Of a DNA stretch of 40,732 bases, positions 16,166 to 24,823 are shown in pieces. How positions within the stretch are numbered: position 1 is the stretch's first letter; every line of letters begins with the position of its first letter. The DNA comes from UBA1367 sp040268355. GTDB taxonomy: Bacteria > Actinomycetota > Coriobacteriia > Coriobacteriales > Atopobiaceae. The position numbers and the translations under genes were made by a program. The stretch lies in the NCBI GenBank assembly GCA_040268355.1, contig JAWRIT010000100.1, positions 1-40,732 on the forward strand, written 5' to 3'. The notes beneath the pieces were generated by a model, which was given only the letters and a program-made list of their open reading frames with translations, had not been told where the DNA came from and ran no database searches.

Positions 16166-16879
16166 ATGGCGGAGTGCATTCTGGAGACGCGCGGACTCGT
16201 CAAACGGTTCGGGCGGGGCGCGGGAGCGCAAGTGGCAGTGGACCATGTGTCACTGCACGTCGAGGAGGGGATGGTCTACGGGCTGCTCGGCCCCAATGGT
16301 GCCGGAAAGTCGACCACCCTCAAGATGATCACGGGCATGCTGCGCCCGACCGAGGGGGAGCTGCTCTTTGAGGGCAGGCCCTGGTGTCGAGAAGACCTCT
16401 ACCGCATCGGGTCGCTCGTGGAGCAGCCACCGCTCTATCCCAACCTCACGGCGCGGGAGAACCTACAGGTGCGGACCACGCTGCTGGGCCTTCACGAGCG
16501 GCGCATCGACGAAGTGCTCGCCACGGTGGGACTCACCGACACGGGCACCAAGCGCGCCGGACGATTCTCGATGGGCATGCGACAGCGACTGGGCATCGCG
16601 CTCGCCCTGCTGGCACACCCGCACCTGCTGATCCTGGACGAGCCGACCAACGGTCTTGACCCCATCGGCATCGAGGAGCTGCGCGGCATCATCCGGGGGT
16701 TCGCCGAGCAGGGCATCACGGTACTGCTGTCGAGCCACATCCTCGCCGAGGTGCAGCACACGGCCGATGCCGTGGGCATCATCGTCGGCGGGAAGCTCGC
16801 CTATGAGGGCGGCCTGCATGAGGGCGAGGACCTCGAGGCGCTCTTCATGGAGGTCTGCCGGAGGGAGGGATCGCGATGA
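16166..16879 (+). CDS. Lantibiotic-protection ABC transporter ATPase (LanF type)
   Basis: A 237-residue single-domain ABC ATPase. Walker A GPNGAGKST lies at residues 42-50, the signature is FSMGMRQRLGIAL and Walker B LLILDEPTNGLDP. In place of the usual Q-loop it reads SLVEQPPLYPNLTA; the glutamate at the Q position (the E-loop) is a hallmark of LanF-type transporters that expel lantibiotics from the membrane. It overlaps the next gene by ATGA. With the two permeases it forms a LanFEG complex giving self-protection or resistance to lanthipeptides or similar cell-wall-active peptides. No precursor or modification enzyme gene is in the window. Confidence 0.9.
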   Translation: MAECILETRGLVKRFGRGAGAQVAVDHVSLHVEEGMVYGLLGPNGAGKSTTLKMITGMLRPTEGELLFEGRPWCREDLYRIGSLVEQPPLYPNLTARENLQVRTTLLGLHERRIDEVLATVGLTDTGTKRAGRFSMGMRQRLGIALALLAHPHLLILDEPTNGLDPIGIEELRGIIRGFAEQGITVLLSSHILAEVQHTADAVGIIVGGKLAYEGGLHEGEDLEALFMEVCRREGSR

Positions 16880-17664
16880 GCCGGTACAGAACCGTAGGCG
16901 CAGGCACCTTCGCCTCTGCGGTGCGCGCCGAAGCCCTGAAGTCGAGGCACGCCGCGCCGGTGCGGCTGTCGCTCGCTCTGGCCCTGCCCTTTCCTCTGCT
17001 CGCAGCGGTCATCGCCGTCCGCATGCCGCAGCTGGGCCTGCAGTATTCGCCGTGGAACTACTGGTACGTGCTGCTGATGCCCACCGCGATCTCACTCGTG
17101 GCGGCGACGGTGGCGAACGCCGACGCGCGCATGGGCAACCGTGCGCTGCTCTCCACCGGCGTGCCGCTTGGCCGGACATGGTGCGCGAAGGTCACGTGGT
17201 GCTTGGCTCTCTCGCTGCTGTCGAACCTCGTCGTCTTCGCCGTGTACGTGGTGCTCTCGGCCGTGGTGCCCGAGGGCGCGGCAAGCGTGCCCGCCATGCT
17301 GGCGGCCGCAACTTCCCTCACGGTCGTCAGCTCGTGGATGATCCCGGCGACGCTCCTGCTCACCATGCGGGCCGGCATGCTCGCGGGCGTGTTCGTCCCA
17401 CTGGCCCTGCAGCTGGCGCTCTCCTTCAGCTGGTCGGCCGTGCCGTTCTGGCCCGCCTGCCCACCCGTGGCCACCATCATGCTGCCCACGGCGTTTCTGC
17501 CCGTCCTGCCGAGCGGAGAGCCCGCACGCGTCGGGACGGCACTCGTGGACGCGCTGTCCCAAGGCGGCGATGTCGCGCTGGCTCTCGCCGTAGCCTGCGC
17601 CCTTACGACCGCGCTCACCGCTGTGGGAGCGCTCTGGCTCTCGAGATCGGAGGAGACGAGATGA
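16876..17664 (+). CDS. Lantibiotic-immunity permease (MutE/EpiE type)
   Basis: A 262-residue membrane protein with about six predicted helices and the N-terminal FASAVRAEALKSRH segment typical of ABC-2-like LanE permeases (a cytosolic amphipathic helix before helix 1). The NYWYVLLMPTAISLVAA stretch is also family-like. It overlaps both neighbours by 4 nt (ATGA), so it is coupled to the LanF ATPase and the LanG-like permease. It probably forms half of the membrane channel that clears peptide antibiotics from the bilayer. Confidence 0.82.
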   Translation: MSRYRTVGAGTFASAVRAEALKSRHAAPVRLSLALALPFPLLAAVIAVRMPQLGLQYSPWNYWYVLLMPTAISLVAATVANADARMGNRALLSTGVPLGRTWCAKVTWCLALSLLSNLVVFAVYVVLSAVVPEGAASVPAMLAAATSLTVVSSWMIPATLLLTMRAGMLAGVFVPLALQLALSFSWSAVPFWPACPPVATIMLPTAFLPVLPSGEPARVGTALVDALSQGGDVALALAVACALTTALTAVGALWLSRSEETR

Positions 17665-18548
17665 CCCGTCATGAAACGAGAGGCCTTCGCCCGGCCGGCA
17701 CGAATCGTCCAGTTGGCACGGCCCGCTCGGTCGGCCCGAGGATGACCTTCCCTCGCGTCCTACGCGCCGAGGCGCTGCGTCTGCGCCGCTCGCCGCTCGT
17801 GTTGTTGCACCTGGTATGCGCGCTTGTCAGCGGCCCTGTGTGTGGAGCGTACTTCGCGTACGCCCCCTGGGACACCGCCTTGGGAGCGGATGCCTTCGCA
17901 CAGCTGCTGGGCGCCCTGATGCCGCTCATGGCTGGCATCGTGTGCGGGCTGGACGCCGACGGCGAGGATGAGGCCACGGGGCTCTCCGCCCTCTTGTCCG
18001 TCCCGTCGCGCAGGATCGCCCCTGCCGGTCGTCTCTGCGCCCTGTGGCTGATGGGCGCCGTGACGCTCGCACTTGCCATCGGCTCGTTTGCCGGCGTCCT
18101 TACCCTGGCAGGACAAAACCCGTTCGGACTCGTCGTCTGGGTGCGCGCCATTGCGGGCATCTCGTTCGGCAGCGTCCCGGTCTACCTGCTTCTCTATGCC
18201 CTGGCGCTCCACTGGGGGCGCAACACGACCATAGCCGCCGGGGCCGCAGGCCTCATGCTCGCGTTCTTCTCGGTCGGCGGGCTCGCACACAATCTCATGA
18301 CCGGGAAACTCACCGCCATCGGCACGAACGCGTTCGCCTTCCTGCCGACAAGCTGGCCGATACGCCTCGGGTCGCTTCCCGTCGAACTCGCCGTTGCCAC
18401 CGGCGTGGCAAACATCACAGGCGGCCCGGCCAGCGCGGAGACCGAGCTGTGGTCTGCGCTGGGCCTGTGCGCCGTGGTGACCGCCCTACTCTTTGGGGCT
18501 GCGGCGCTCTGGATCGCTCGGTTCGAACCCGCACGGCGCGAAGGCTAG
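17661..18548 (+). CDS. Lantibiotic-immunity permease (MutG/LanG type)
   Basis: A 295-residue permease, the second membrane subunit of the LanFEG transporter. After a polar 27-residue leader the conserved start TFPRVLRAEALRLRRSPLVLLHL appears, in the same position as in the LanE protein, followed by about six hydrophobic segments. ATG 17661 overlaps the LanE stop; ATG 17742 would drop the leader and is a possible alternative start. The gene ends 12 nt before a YxeA-like secreted-protein gene. The E and G proteins are clearly of the same fold, as usual for this transporter class. Confidence 0.8.
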   Translation: MTRHETRGLRPAGTNRPVGTARSVGPRMTFPRVLRAEALRLRRSPLVLLHLVCALVSGPVCGAYFAYAPWDTALGADAFAQLLGALMPLMAGIVCGLDADGEDEATGLSALLSVPSRRIAPAGRLCALWLMGAVTLALAIGSFAGVLTLAGQNPFGLVVWVRAIAGISFGSVPVYLLLYALALHWGRNTTIAAGAAGLMLAFFSVGGLAHNLMTGKLTAIGTNAFAFLPTSWPIRLGSLPVELAVATGVANITGGPASAETELWSALGLCAVVTALLFGAAALWIARFEPARREG

Positions 18549-18560
18549 GAGGAACCCATC

Positions 18561-18977
18561 ATGACCGACACATCACGGCGGCGCACTGGCGCCATCCTCG
18601 CCCTCGTCGTAGTTATCGTGCTCGCGCAGGTGGCCCTCAGGGGCTGTAACGGAGCCGATGCGATGCTCGTCAAGGGCACCCTGGACCGAGTTCTGCCAAC
18701 GCCACAGCAGACGGTGTGGGCGCCCTGTCCAGACCCCAGCGCGCACACAAGCTCCTATCGTGACGCGTCTGGCTCGTACACGAACTACATCTACGAGGTG
18801 GAGGCGGCGACCGAGGACGGGACGCGCCTCACGGTGACCATCATCCTCTTTGGGCGGGAGGCGTCCGGGCAGGGCTGGCTCGAGATCAACGCCAAGGGGG
18901 CCACAGGCGTGCACTACGACAGCGTCGAGGCGTCCGAGGTTCCACAAGCCGCCCGAGACGCCCTCGGCGCGGAGTGA
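18561..18977 (+). CDS. YxeA-like (DUF1093) secreted or anchored protein
   Basis: A 138-residue protein with an N-terminal signal/anchor helix (about residues 9-27) ending in LRGCNG, which is weakly lipobox-like. The exported part ends with the DUF1093/YxeA pattern: tyrosine-rich strand, YEVEAATEDGTRLTVTI, GWLEINAKGATGVHYDSV and the final helix VPQAARDAL. YxeA-type proteins recur next to bacteriocin-immunity transporters and their two-component systems; their exact role is unknown. It lies between LanG and the response regulator and is probably in the same transcript. Confidence 0.7.
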   Translation: MTDTSRRRTGAILALVVVIVLAQVALRGCNGADAMLVKGTLDRVLPTPQQTVWAPCPDPSAHTSSYRDASGSYTNYIYEVEAATEDGTRLTVTIILFGREASGQGWLEINAKGATGVHYDSVEASEVPQAARDALGAE

Positions 18978-19076
18978 GGCTGGCGCGGGACACGGCAGCT
19001 TCGCGTCCATGCTCTATCATGACGGCACCACACGAGCGACCTCCGCACGACCGGCGGGGAAAGGACGGACCTGGCC

Positions 19077-19739
19077 ATGGCGCGCATCCTCGCGATCGAC
19101 GACGAGCGGGCGATCACCGACCTGCTCTCCCGTGCGCTCGAGCGCGATGGACACCGCCTCGACGCCGTGAACGACCCCACGACCGTGCCCGCGCTCGATC
19201 TGTCGCGCTACGACCTCATCCTGTGCGACGTGATGATGCCTGGGATCGACGGCTTCAAGCTGGTGGGACAGATCCGGGGTCTGGTCGACGCGCCCATCCT
19301 CTTTTTGACGGCCAAGGTCGCCGAGGAGGATGCCGTGCACGGGCTGGGGCTGGGGGCGGACGACTACGTGCGCAAGCCGTTCGGGGTGGCCGAGCTGCGT
19401 GCGAAGGTGGCGGCGCACCTGCGGCGCGAGGGTCGGGCACGCACGCACGTGCTCGCGCTCGGGGAGCTGCGTTTCGACCTCGGGGCACGCGAGCTCTCCG
19501 TAGGTGGTGTCCCCGTGCCGCTCACGGCCACGGAGTACGCGATCTGCGAGTTTCTCGCGCAACAGCGCGGCCAGGCGCTCTCGCGCGCCCAGATCCGCGA
19601 TGGCGCCTTTGGCTGGGCCTCGGACGCGGGAGACGACGCGATCTCGATGCACGTGAGCAACGCCCGCACCAAGCTCCGCCGCGCCGGCGCCGACCCCATC
19701 GAGACCGTGCGAGGGGTGGGATACAAGTGGCGGGCGTGA
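19077..19739 (+). CDS. OmpR-family response regulator
   Basis: A 220-residue response regulator. The receiver domain has the acidic pair Asp8-Asp9, phosphoacceptor Asp51 (LILCDVMMPG), the conserved Thr in FLTAK and Lys in YVRKPF. The C-terminal winged-helix domain (about residues 125-218) ends in the typical ETVRGVGYKW. The stop overlaps the GTG of the histidine kinase gene, so the pair is coupled. Position directly after LanFEG suggests control of that transporter in response to peptide antibiotics, as for NsrR, SpaR or CprR systems; this is inferred from context. Confidence 0.9.
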   Translation: MARILAIDDERAITDLLSRALERDGHRLDAVNDPTTVPALDLSRYDLILCDVMMPGIDGFKLVGQIRGLVDAPILFLTAKVAEEDAVHGLGLGADDYVRKPFGVAELRAKVAAHLRREGRARTHVLALGELRFDLGARELSVGGVPVPLTATEYAICEFLAQQRGQALSRAQIRDGAFGWASDAGDDAISMHVSNARTKLRRAGADPIETVRGVGYKWRA

Positions 19740-21211
19740 GCAGTGCCGGGCGACGCGCTCGCATCCCGCTGGCCCTGGTGGTCTCCCGCTACTTCCTCTT
19801 CGTGCTCGTTGGCGTGCTTCTCTTTGGCGGTATCCCGGTGGGGGTCTTCACCTGGCAGATGGAGAACGGCACCATTCTTGCGGCGAACTACGGCGAGACC
19901 CATCTGCAGGAGGTCGCAGAGGCGCTTGCCAGCCAGGAGCGCTTCGATCCTGACGCTATCCCCTCGGCGTACCGCTACGCTCGCTTCTCCGCGGACGATG
20001 CGCTGCTGGAGACGGACCTGCCGGACTCCCAGCTCGCGATCGCCCGAACCCTCATCGCATCGCCCGAAGGCGTGGTTCAGCGCCAGGAAGGCTTCGGCTC
20101 GCAGCTCTTCTACGTGGCCATGAGTCTGCCCGATGGCGGCCGCTGCGTCCTTTGCCACGAGCTCATGCCCCAGTGGGCCGACAAGGGCGCGCGTGACACG
20201 CTGCCCAACCCTCAGGACCTGCTCGTCTGGACCGTCCTTCTCGCCCTGGTCCTCACGATCGCGCTCGGCGCCCTCCGTGCCGGACGCAGGCTCACGCGCG
20301 AGATGGGAAGCTTGGCACGGGCAGCAAAGGCCATCGGCGACCAGGACCTGGACACGCCGGTGGGCGGTAGCCGGGTGGCCGAGGTGGACGACCTGCTGCG
20401 GGCGATGGAGGAGATGCGTGCCTCGTTGAAGGAGTCGATCGAGGCCCGGGAGGTGGCCGAGCGACAGAGCCGTGAGCAGGTGGCCGCGCTCGCGCATGAC
20501 CTCAAGACGCCCCTCACGGTGGCGCTCGGCAACGCCGAGCTGCTCGCCGAGGACGCCGAGGCGGGAGGGCTCAGCGAGGAGCAGGCAGCGAGCGCCCAGG
20601 CGATCCGCGACGCCGCCCGCTCGATGGACGCGTTCGTGGACAAGATCACCGAGGTGTCACGTGGACGGGCGGAGGGCCTGCGCTTCGAGCCGGTCGATCC
20701 AGTGGCGCTCGCCGACAGGCTCGAGAGCGCGGCGGGACAGCTGGCAGCGGCGCACAGGCTCACCTTCGAGACCACGCGCACGGCGGAGTTCGAGGATGGG
20801 TGCGCCGCGATCTCGCGGGGCGAGACGCCCCTGCCCCGCTGGGACGCGGACGCCCTCGAGCGGGCCGTACTCAACCTGGTGAGCAACGCCTGCGACCATG
20901 CGGGCGGGAGCCACGTCTACCTCGAGCTCTCCTGCAGCGACCAGGGCCTCTCCGTCGCCGTCGAGGACGACGGGGAGGGCCTCTCGCCCGAGGTGCTCGC
21001 GCATGGCACCGAGCGCTTCTACCGGGGCGACTCTGCCCGGACCTCCGGGCGTGGAGGATCCCACTTCGGCCTTGGGCTCACGATTGCCGCAGAGGCCGCC
21101 GACGCGCACGGCGGGAGACTCGAGCTCTCCAACCGCACGGACGGCAGCGGGCGCGTGCTCGGCGGGTGTGCCGTGCTCTGGGTCCCGCTATCCATGGCAG
21201 AGGGAAGATAG
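19736..21211 (+). CDS. Sensor histidine kinase with a CxxCH motif in its sensor loop
   Basis: A 491-residue membrane kinase. Helix 1 (about residues 12-38) and helix 2 (about 160-182) bracket a sensor loop of about 120 residues. A HAMP-like linker, a dimerisation helix with phospho-acceptor His254 (ALAHDLKTPLT), the N-box NLVSNACDH and G-boxes (VEDDGEGL, HFGLGLTIA) follow. The loop contains RCVLCH (Cys137, Cys140, His141) about 20 residues before helix 2, an unusual motif for a bacteriocin-sensing kinase. The GTG start overlaps the regulator stop. The partner is the response regulator upstream; the likely target is the LanFEG operon. Confidence 0.88.
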   Translation: MSSAGRRARIPLALVVSRYFLFVLVGVLLFGGIPVGVFTWQMENGTILAANYGETHLQEVAEALASQERFDPDAIPSAYRYARFSADDALLETDLPDSQLAIARTLIASPEGVVQRQEGFGSQLFYVAMSLPDGGRCVLCHELMPQWADKGARDTLPNPQDLLVWTVLLALVLTIALGALRAGRRLTREMGSLARAAKAIGDQDLDTPVGGSRVAEVDDLLRAMEEMRASLKESIEAREVAERQSREQVAALAHDLKTPLTVALGNAELLAEDAEAGGLSEEQAASAQAIRDAARSMDAFVDKITEVSRGRAEGLRFEPVDPVALADRLESAAGQLAAAHRLTFETTRTAEFEDGCAAISRGETPLPRWDADALERAVLNLVSNACDHAGGSHVYLELSCSDQGLSVAVEDDGEGLSPEVLAHGTERFYRGDSARTSGRGGSHFGLGLTIAAEAADAHGGRLELSNRTDGSGRVLGGCAVLWVPLSMAEGR

Positions 21212-21283
21212 CGGGCCATCCCAAGGGCTGGGTGCGGGGCAGCGTCCTGCAAGCAGAAACGCCGCCCCACTCGTCTGGCCCGC
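21211..21283. terminator. Nested hairpin between converging genes
   Basis: The outer stem GCGGGCCA (21211-21218) / TGGCCCGC (21276-21283) is perfect. An inner imperfect GC stem (about 21232-21244 with 21260-21270) fills it. It lies exactly between the kinase stop and the stop of the minus-strand ABC gene, so it can end transcription from both sides. There is no T run. Confidence 0.6.
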
Positions 21284-21285
21284 GC

Positions 21286-23022
21286 CTACCGCCGTACGCG
21301 CCACCCGATCGCGTTCTGACGCATGCCAACGAAGTCCGCGTACACGCCGTCCTCCTCCATGAGGCTGTCGTGGGTCCCCTTCTGCACCAGGCGACCCGCA
21401 TCAAGCACGACGATCTGGTCGGCGTTGCGCACCGTGTTCAAGCGATGGGCGATCGTGATGACGGTCTTCTCCTTGGTGAGCGCCTCGATGGCGAGCTGCA
21501 GGTCGCGCTCGTTCTCCGGGTCGACGTTGGCCGTCGCCTCGTCGAGGATCACGATCGGCGCGTCCTTGAGCATCGCCCGCGCTATGGAGATACGCTGGCG
21601 CTCGCCGCCGGAAAGGCGCTTCCCGCCTTCGGCGAGCCGGGTGTCGTAGCCCTCGGGAAGCTCGGAGATGAAGTCGTGGCAGCAGGCGCGCCTGGCCGCC
21701 CGCACGACCTGCTCGTGCGTGGCTTCGGGATTGCCCATCTTGATGTTGTTCTCGACGGTGTCATCGAACAGGTACACGTCCTGGAAGACCATCGAGACAC
21801 AGCCGAGCAGGGCGTCCGTCTGCCACGCGCGCACGTCGGTGCCATCGACCGTCACCACTCCGGAGTCGACGTCCCAGAATCTGGCCATGAGCCGCGTGAG
21901 CGTGGTCTTCCCAGAACCGCTCGGCCCGACGATGGCGCACGAGCTCCGAGGAGGAACCGAGAACGTCACGTGGTCGATCACCGTCCGGTCGCCGTAGGAG
22001 AAGCTCACGTCCTCGAGGGTGACGCCCATCTCCGCCGCGCCCTCGTCGCGCGATCCCTCTACCATGACGGGCGTGTCGATCAGCTCGTTGACGATGCTCA
22101 TCTGGCGGTCGATCTGCCGCAGGAGGCTGGAATGGATGCCGGTGAGCTCGAGCTTGCCGAACACCATGAACGAGCAGACGATGGCGACCAGCGCCGTGCC
22201 CGTCTCCATCGCGTCGACGCTCCACAGCCAGGCGGCGCTCAGGCACACGGCCACACTCGCCGCCTTGGTCACCGAGAGCTGCAACATGGCGTACTTGACG
22301 AACTTCATCTCTGCCTTGAGGTTCACGTCCTCGCAGACGTCGATGGCACGAGAGAGGCGCTCCTCCGTTCTCCCCTGCATCGAGAAGGTCCTCACCACGG
22401 GCATGCCCTGGAGAAACTCCAGGACCGCGTCCACGATCTCGCCCTGGGAGGCCACCCGTTCGTCGGACACCTCCCGCGACTTCGCCTGCATGGCACGGTT
22501 GACGAGCAGGAAGAGCAGCGCGGCCGCGACGCACAGAAGGCCGAGGTGCCAATCGAAGAAGACGAGCATGACCACCATGATGACGGAGAACACGAAGCCC
22601 GAGATGACGCTCGTGTAGACGATGCCTCCTGCGTTCTGCACGTCCTCCAGCCGGTTGGTGATCGCCGAGGTGATGTCGCCGAGGCTGGACTCGTTGTAGT
22701 AGCCCATGGGCAGATAGCGCATCTTGTCCCCGATGGCGGTGCGCTTCTCCCCGACCATGGAGAAGTTGCCGTAGCAGAAGTTCTTGCTCTTGAAGTACCC
22801 GGTCACGAACATGCCGGCGATGCTCACGAGCATGACGCACAGCGCGGTGAGGGCCGTCGTGTATGACAAGGTCCCCTCGGACAGGGCGAACAGGACGGTG
22901 GCCAAGGCAAGGATCTGCCACGACTCGGCGAAGGAGTTCAGCACCGACCAAACCATGCCTCGGCGCAGGTACGGCGCGTAGCTTCCCCCAAATCGGAAGT
23001 ACTTCCTAAAGGTCTCCAGCAT
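21286..23022 (-). CDS. ABC transporter, fused permease-ATPase (IrtB/YbtQ-like, cassette 2)
   Basis: A 578-residue half-transporter: exporter-fold membrane domain (about residues 15-310), then an ATPase with Walker A GPSGSGKTT (366-374), Q-loop MVFQDVYLF, signature LSGGERQRIS and Walker B IVILDEATANVD. The frame is open upstream into the previous gene, but AGGAGG 8 nt before ATG 23022 fixes the start. The segment FFDWHLGLLCVAA in the membrane domain corresponds to LFDWRMALLMLST of the second ABC protein of cassette 1. Last gene of the S-T-A-ABC-ABC operon on the minus strand; forms a heterodimer with the protein encoded upstream. Confidence 0.88.
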   Translation of the reverse strand: MLETFRKYFRFGGSYAPYLRRGMVWSVLNSFAESWQILALATVLFALSEGTLSYTTALTALCVMLVSIAGMFVTGYFKSKNFCYGNFSMVGEKRTAIGDKMRYLPMGYYNESSLGDITSAITNRLEDVQNAGGIVYTSVISGFVFSVIMVVMLVFFDWHLGLLCVAAALLFLLVNRAMQAKSREVSDERVASQGEIVDAVLEFLQGMPVVRTFSMQGRTEERLSRAIDVCEDVNLKAEMKFVKYAMLQLSVTKAASVAVCLSAAWLWSVDAMETGTALVAIVCSFMVFGKLELTGIHSSLLRQIDRQMSIVNELIDTPVMVEGSRDEGAAEMGVTLEDVSFSYGDRTVIDHVTFSVPPRSSCAIVGPSGSGKTTLTRLMARFWDVDSGVVTVDGTDVRAWQTDALLGCVSMVFQDVYLFDDTVENNIKMGNPEATHEQVVRAARRACCHDFISELPEGYDTRLAEGGKRLSGGERQRISIARAMLKDAPIVILDEATANVDPENERDLQLAIEALTKEKTVITIAHRLNTVRNADQIVVLDAGRLVQKGTHDSLMEEDGVYADFVGMRQNAIGWRVRR

Positions 23023-23035
23023 GATTGTGTCCTCC

Positions 23036-24805
23036 TCACGCCTCGTCCCGCGACCCGATGTGGGCGAGGTACATGTCCTTGTAGAGCGGGCAGGCCGCCA
23101 TGAGCTCGTCGTGGGTGCCCTCGCCGACGACGTTCCCGTCATCGAGGACGACGATCTTGTCCGCGCCGACCACGGTCGACAGGCGGTGGGCGACGACCAC
23201 CAAGGTGCGACCGGCCACAAGGCGCCCCACGGCCTCCTCGACGATCGCCTCGTTCTCAGGGTCCGCATAGGCCGTCGCCTCGTCGAGGATCACGATCGGT
23301 GCGTCCTTGAGCATCGCCCGCGCGATCGCGACGCGCTGGCGCTCACCACCGGAGAGGTGCCCGCCGGAGCCACCCACCTGCGTTTGGTAGCCGTTCTCGA
23401 GCGAGCGGATGAACTCGTCGCACCCACTCGCCCGCGCGATCGCGACGACCTCCTCGTCGGAGGCGCCCGGGCGTCCCTGGCGGATGTTGTTCATGATGGT
23501 GTCGTCGAACAGGTAGGTGTCCTGCGTCACGTAGGTGATGTTTCGCTCCGTCTGTCCGGGGGCCATGTCGTTCACCGACACGCCACCCACCTCCACCGAT
23601 CCGCTGTCCACGTCCCAGAAGCCCGCGATCAGCCCCGCAAGGGTCGACTTGCCCGATCCGCTCGGTCCGACGAGGGCGGTGACCTGACCGGGCTCGATGC
23701 TCAGGTCGATGCCGTGCAACACCTCCTCCCCGTACGAGAAGCGGGCCTCCCGGATGTCCACCCGGCTCCCCTCAAGCTTCGCAGGGGCGTCGCCACGCCT
23801 CTGCGCGGGCTGGGAGAGGACCTCGTCTATCTGCTCCACGATCGTCCCGACTTGGGCAAGGGAGTCGGTGAACGACACGGCGGCGTAGAGGGAGGGGAAG
23901 ATCCCCAGCGACAGGATCGCGACGAGGACGAAGGTGGAGGGTTCGAGCGTGCCCTGGAGCACGAGCGCACACCCAACGGGGAGCACCGTGACCAGGGTGG
24001 AGGGCCAGATGGCCAGCGCCGCGTCCTGAAAGACCTCCACGCTGGCCATCCAGTCTATCGACGAGCGCGCCGCCCGCGTGACCGCTTTGGCGTACTTCTC
24101 ATAGGAGGAGGCCGACTGGCCGAACGCCTTGATGACCTCGATGCCGTTCACGTATTCGACCGCCACGGCGCTCATGGCCTCTCCGGCGGCCACCTGTTCG
24201 CCGTAGCGCTCCTCGTAGTTGCGCATCATGCCGGCGTAGCACAAGGCTCCCACGGGGATCGTCACCAAAGAGGCCAGCGCCATGCGCCAGTCGAGCAGGA
24301 ATATGAAGATGACGATGGCGAAGGGGATGATCAGGTTGGAGCTCATCTCGGGGATCACGTGGGCCAGCGGCGTCTCGATGCTGTCCACCTTCTCGACCAT
24401 GATGTTCTTGAGCTTGCCGGATGGCGTCTCCACAACGTATCCGAGGGGGACCCTCGAAAGGTGTTCGGCGATCCTGCGGCGCACCTTGCTCATGGTGGCG
24501 AAGGTCGCCCGGTGCGACAGTGCCGTGGAGGTCGTACGGAAGATGATGAAGACCAGATAGCCGACCGCAGCGACCCCGCACCACCGCAGATAGAGGCCCA
24601 TGTCTCTCACCCCTGCGAGGATCCCGTTGACCATGGCACCCGCGGCGAAGTACGGAACGACCCCGCCAGCGACGCCGACGATCGCCAAAAGCGCGGAGAG
24701 CAGGTACCACTTTCGGTTCTCCCCCGACCACTCCAACAGCAGGCCGAACGGGTTCTTTGGTGTGGTGGAGCTGGCACCGCCCGCCCCACGTGTCGTGTTG
24801 TCCAT
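23036..24805 (-). CDS. ABC transporter, fused permease-ATPase (IrtA/YbtP-like, cassette 2)
   Basis: A 589-residue half-transporter. The membrane domain shows PLAHVIPEMSSN and FLLDWRMALASL, which align with YLAHGLPETMSA and ALDWRLALAMV of the first ABC protein of cassette 1. Walker A GPSGSGKST lies near residues 380-388; the Q-loop is YVTQDTYLF, the signature LSGGERQRVA and Walker B IVILDEATAYAD. The last reads AYAD in place of the common SALD after the catalytic Glu. ATG 24805 is preceded by AAAGGGAGG. It follows the EcfA gene after 18 nt and is 13 nt ahead of its partner. Confidence 0.88.
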   Translation of the reverse strand: MDNTTRGAGGASSTTPKNPFGLLLEWSGENRKWYLLSALLAIVGVAGGVVPYFAAGAMVNGILAGVRDMGLYLRWCGVAAVGYLVFIIFRTTSTALSHRATFATMSKVRRRIAEHLSRVPLGYVVETPSGKLKNIMVEKVDSIETPLAHVIPEMSSNLIIPFAIVIFIFLLDWRMALASLVTIPVGALCYAGMMRNYEERYGEQVAAGEAMSAVAVEYVNGIEVIKAFGQSASSYEKYAKAVTRAARSSIDWMASVEVFQDAALAIWPSTLVTVLPVGCALVLQGTLEPSTFVLVAILSLGIFPSLYAAVSFTDSLAQVGTIVEQIDEVLSQPAQRRGDAPAKLEGSRVDIREARFSYGEEVLHGIDLSIEPGQVTALVGPSGSGKSTLAGLIAGFWDVDSGSVEVGGVSVNDMAPGQTERNITYVTQDTYLFDDTIMNNIRQGRPGASDEEVVAIARASGCDEFIRSLENGYQTQVGGSGGHLSGGERQRVAIARAMLKDAPIVILDEATAYADPENEAIVEEAVGRLVAGRTLVVVAHRLSTVVGADKIVVLDDGNVVGEGTHDELMAACPLYKDMYLAHIGSRDEA

Positions 24806-24823
24806 GAAGCCTCCCTTTCGTTC

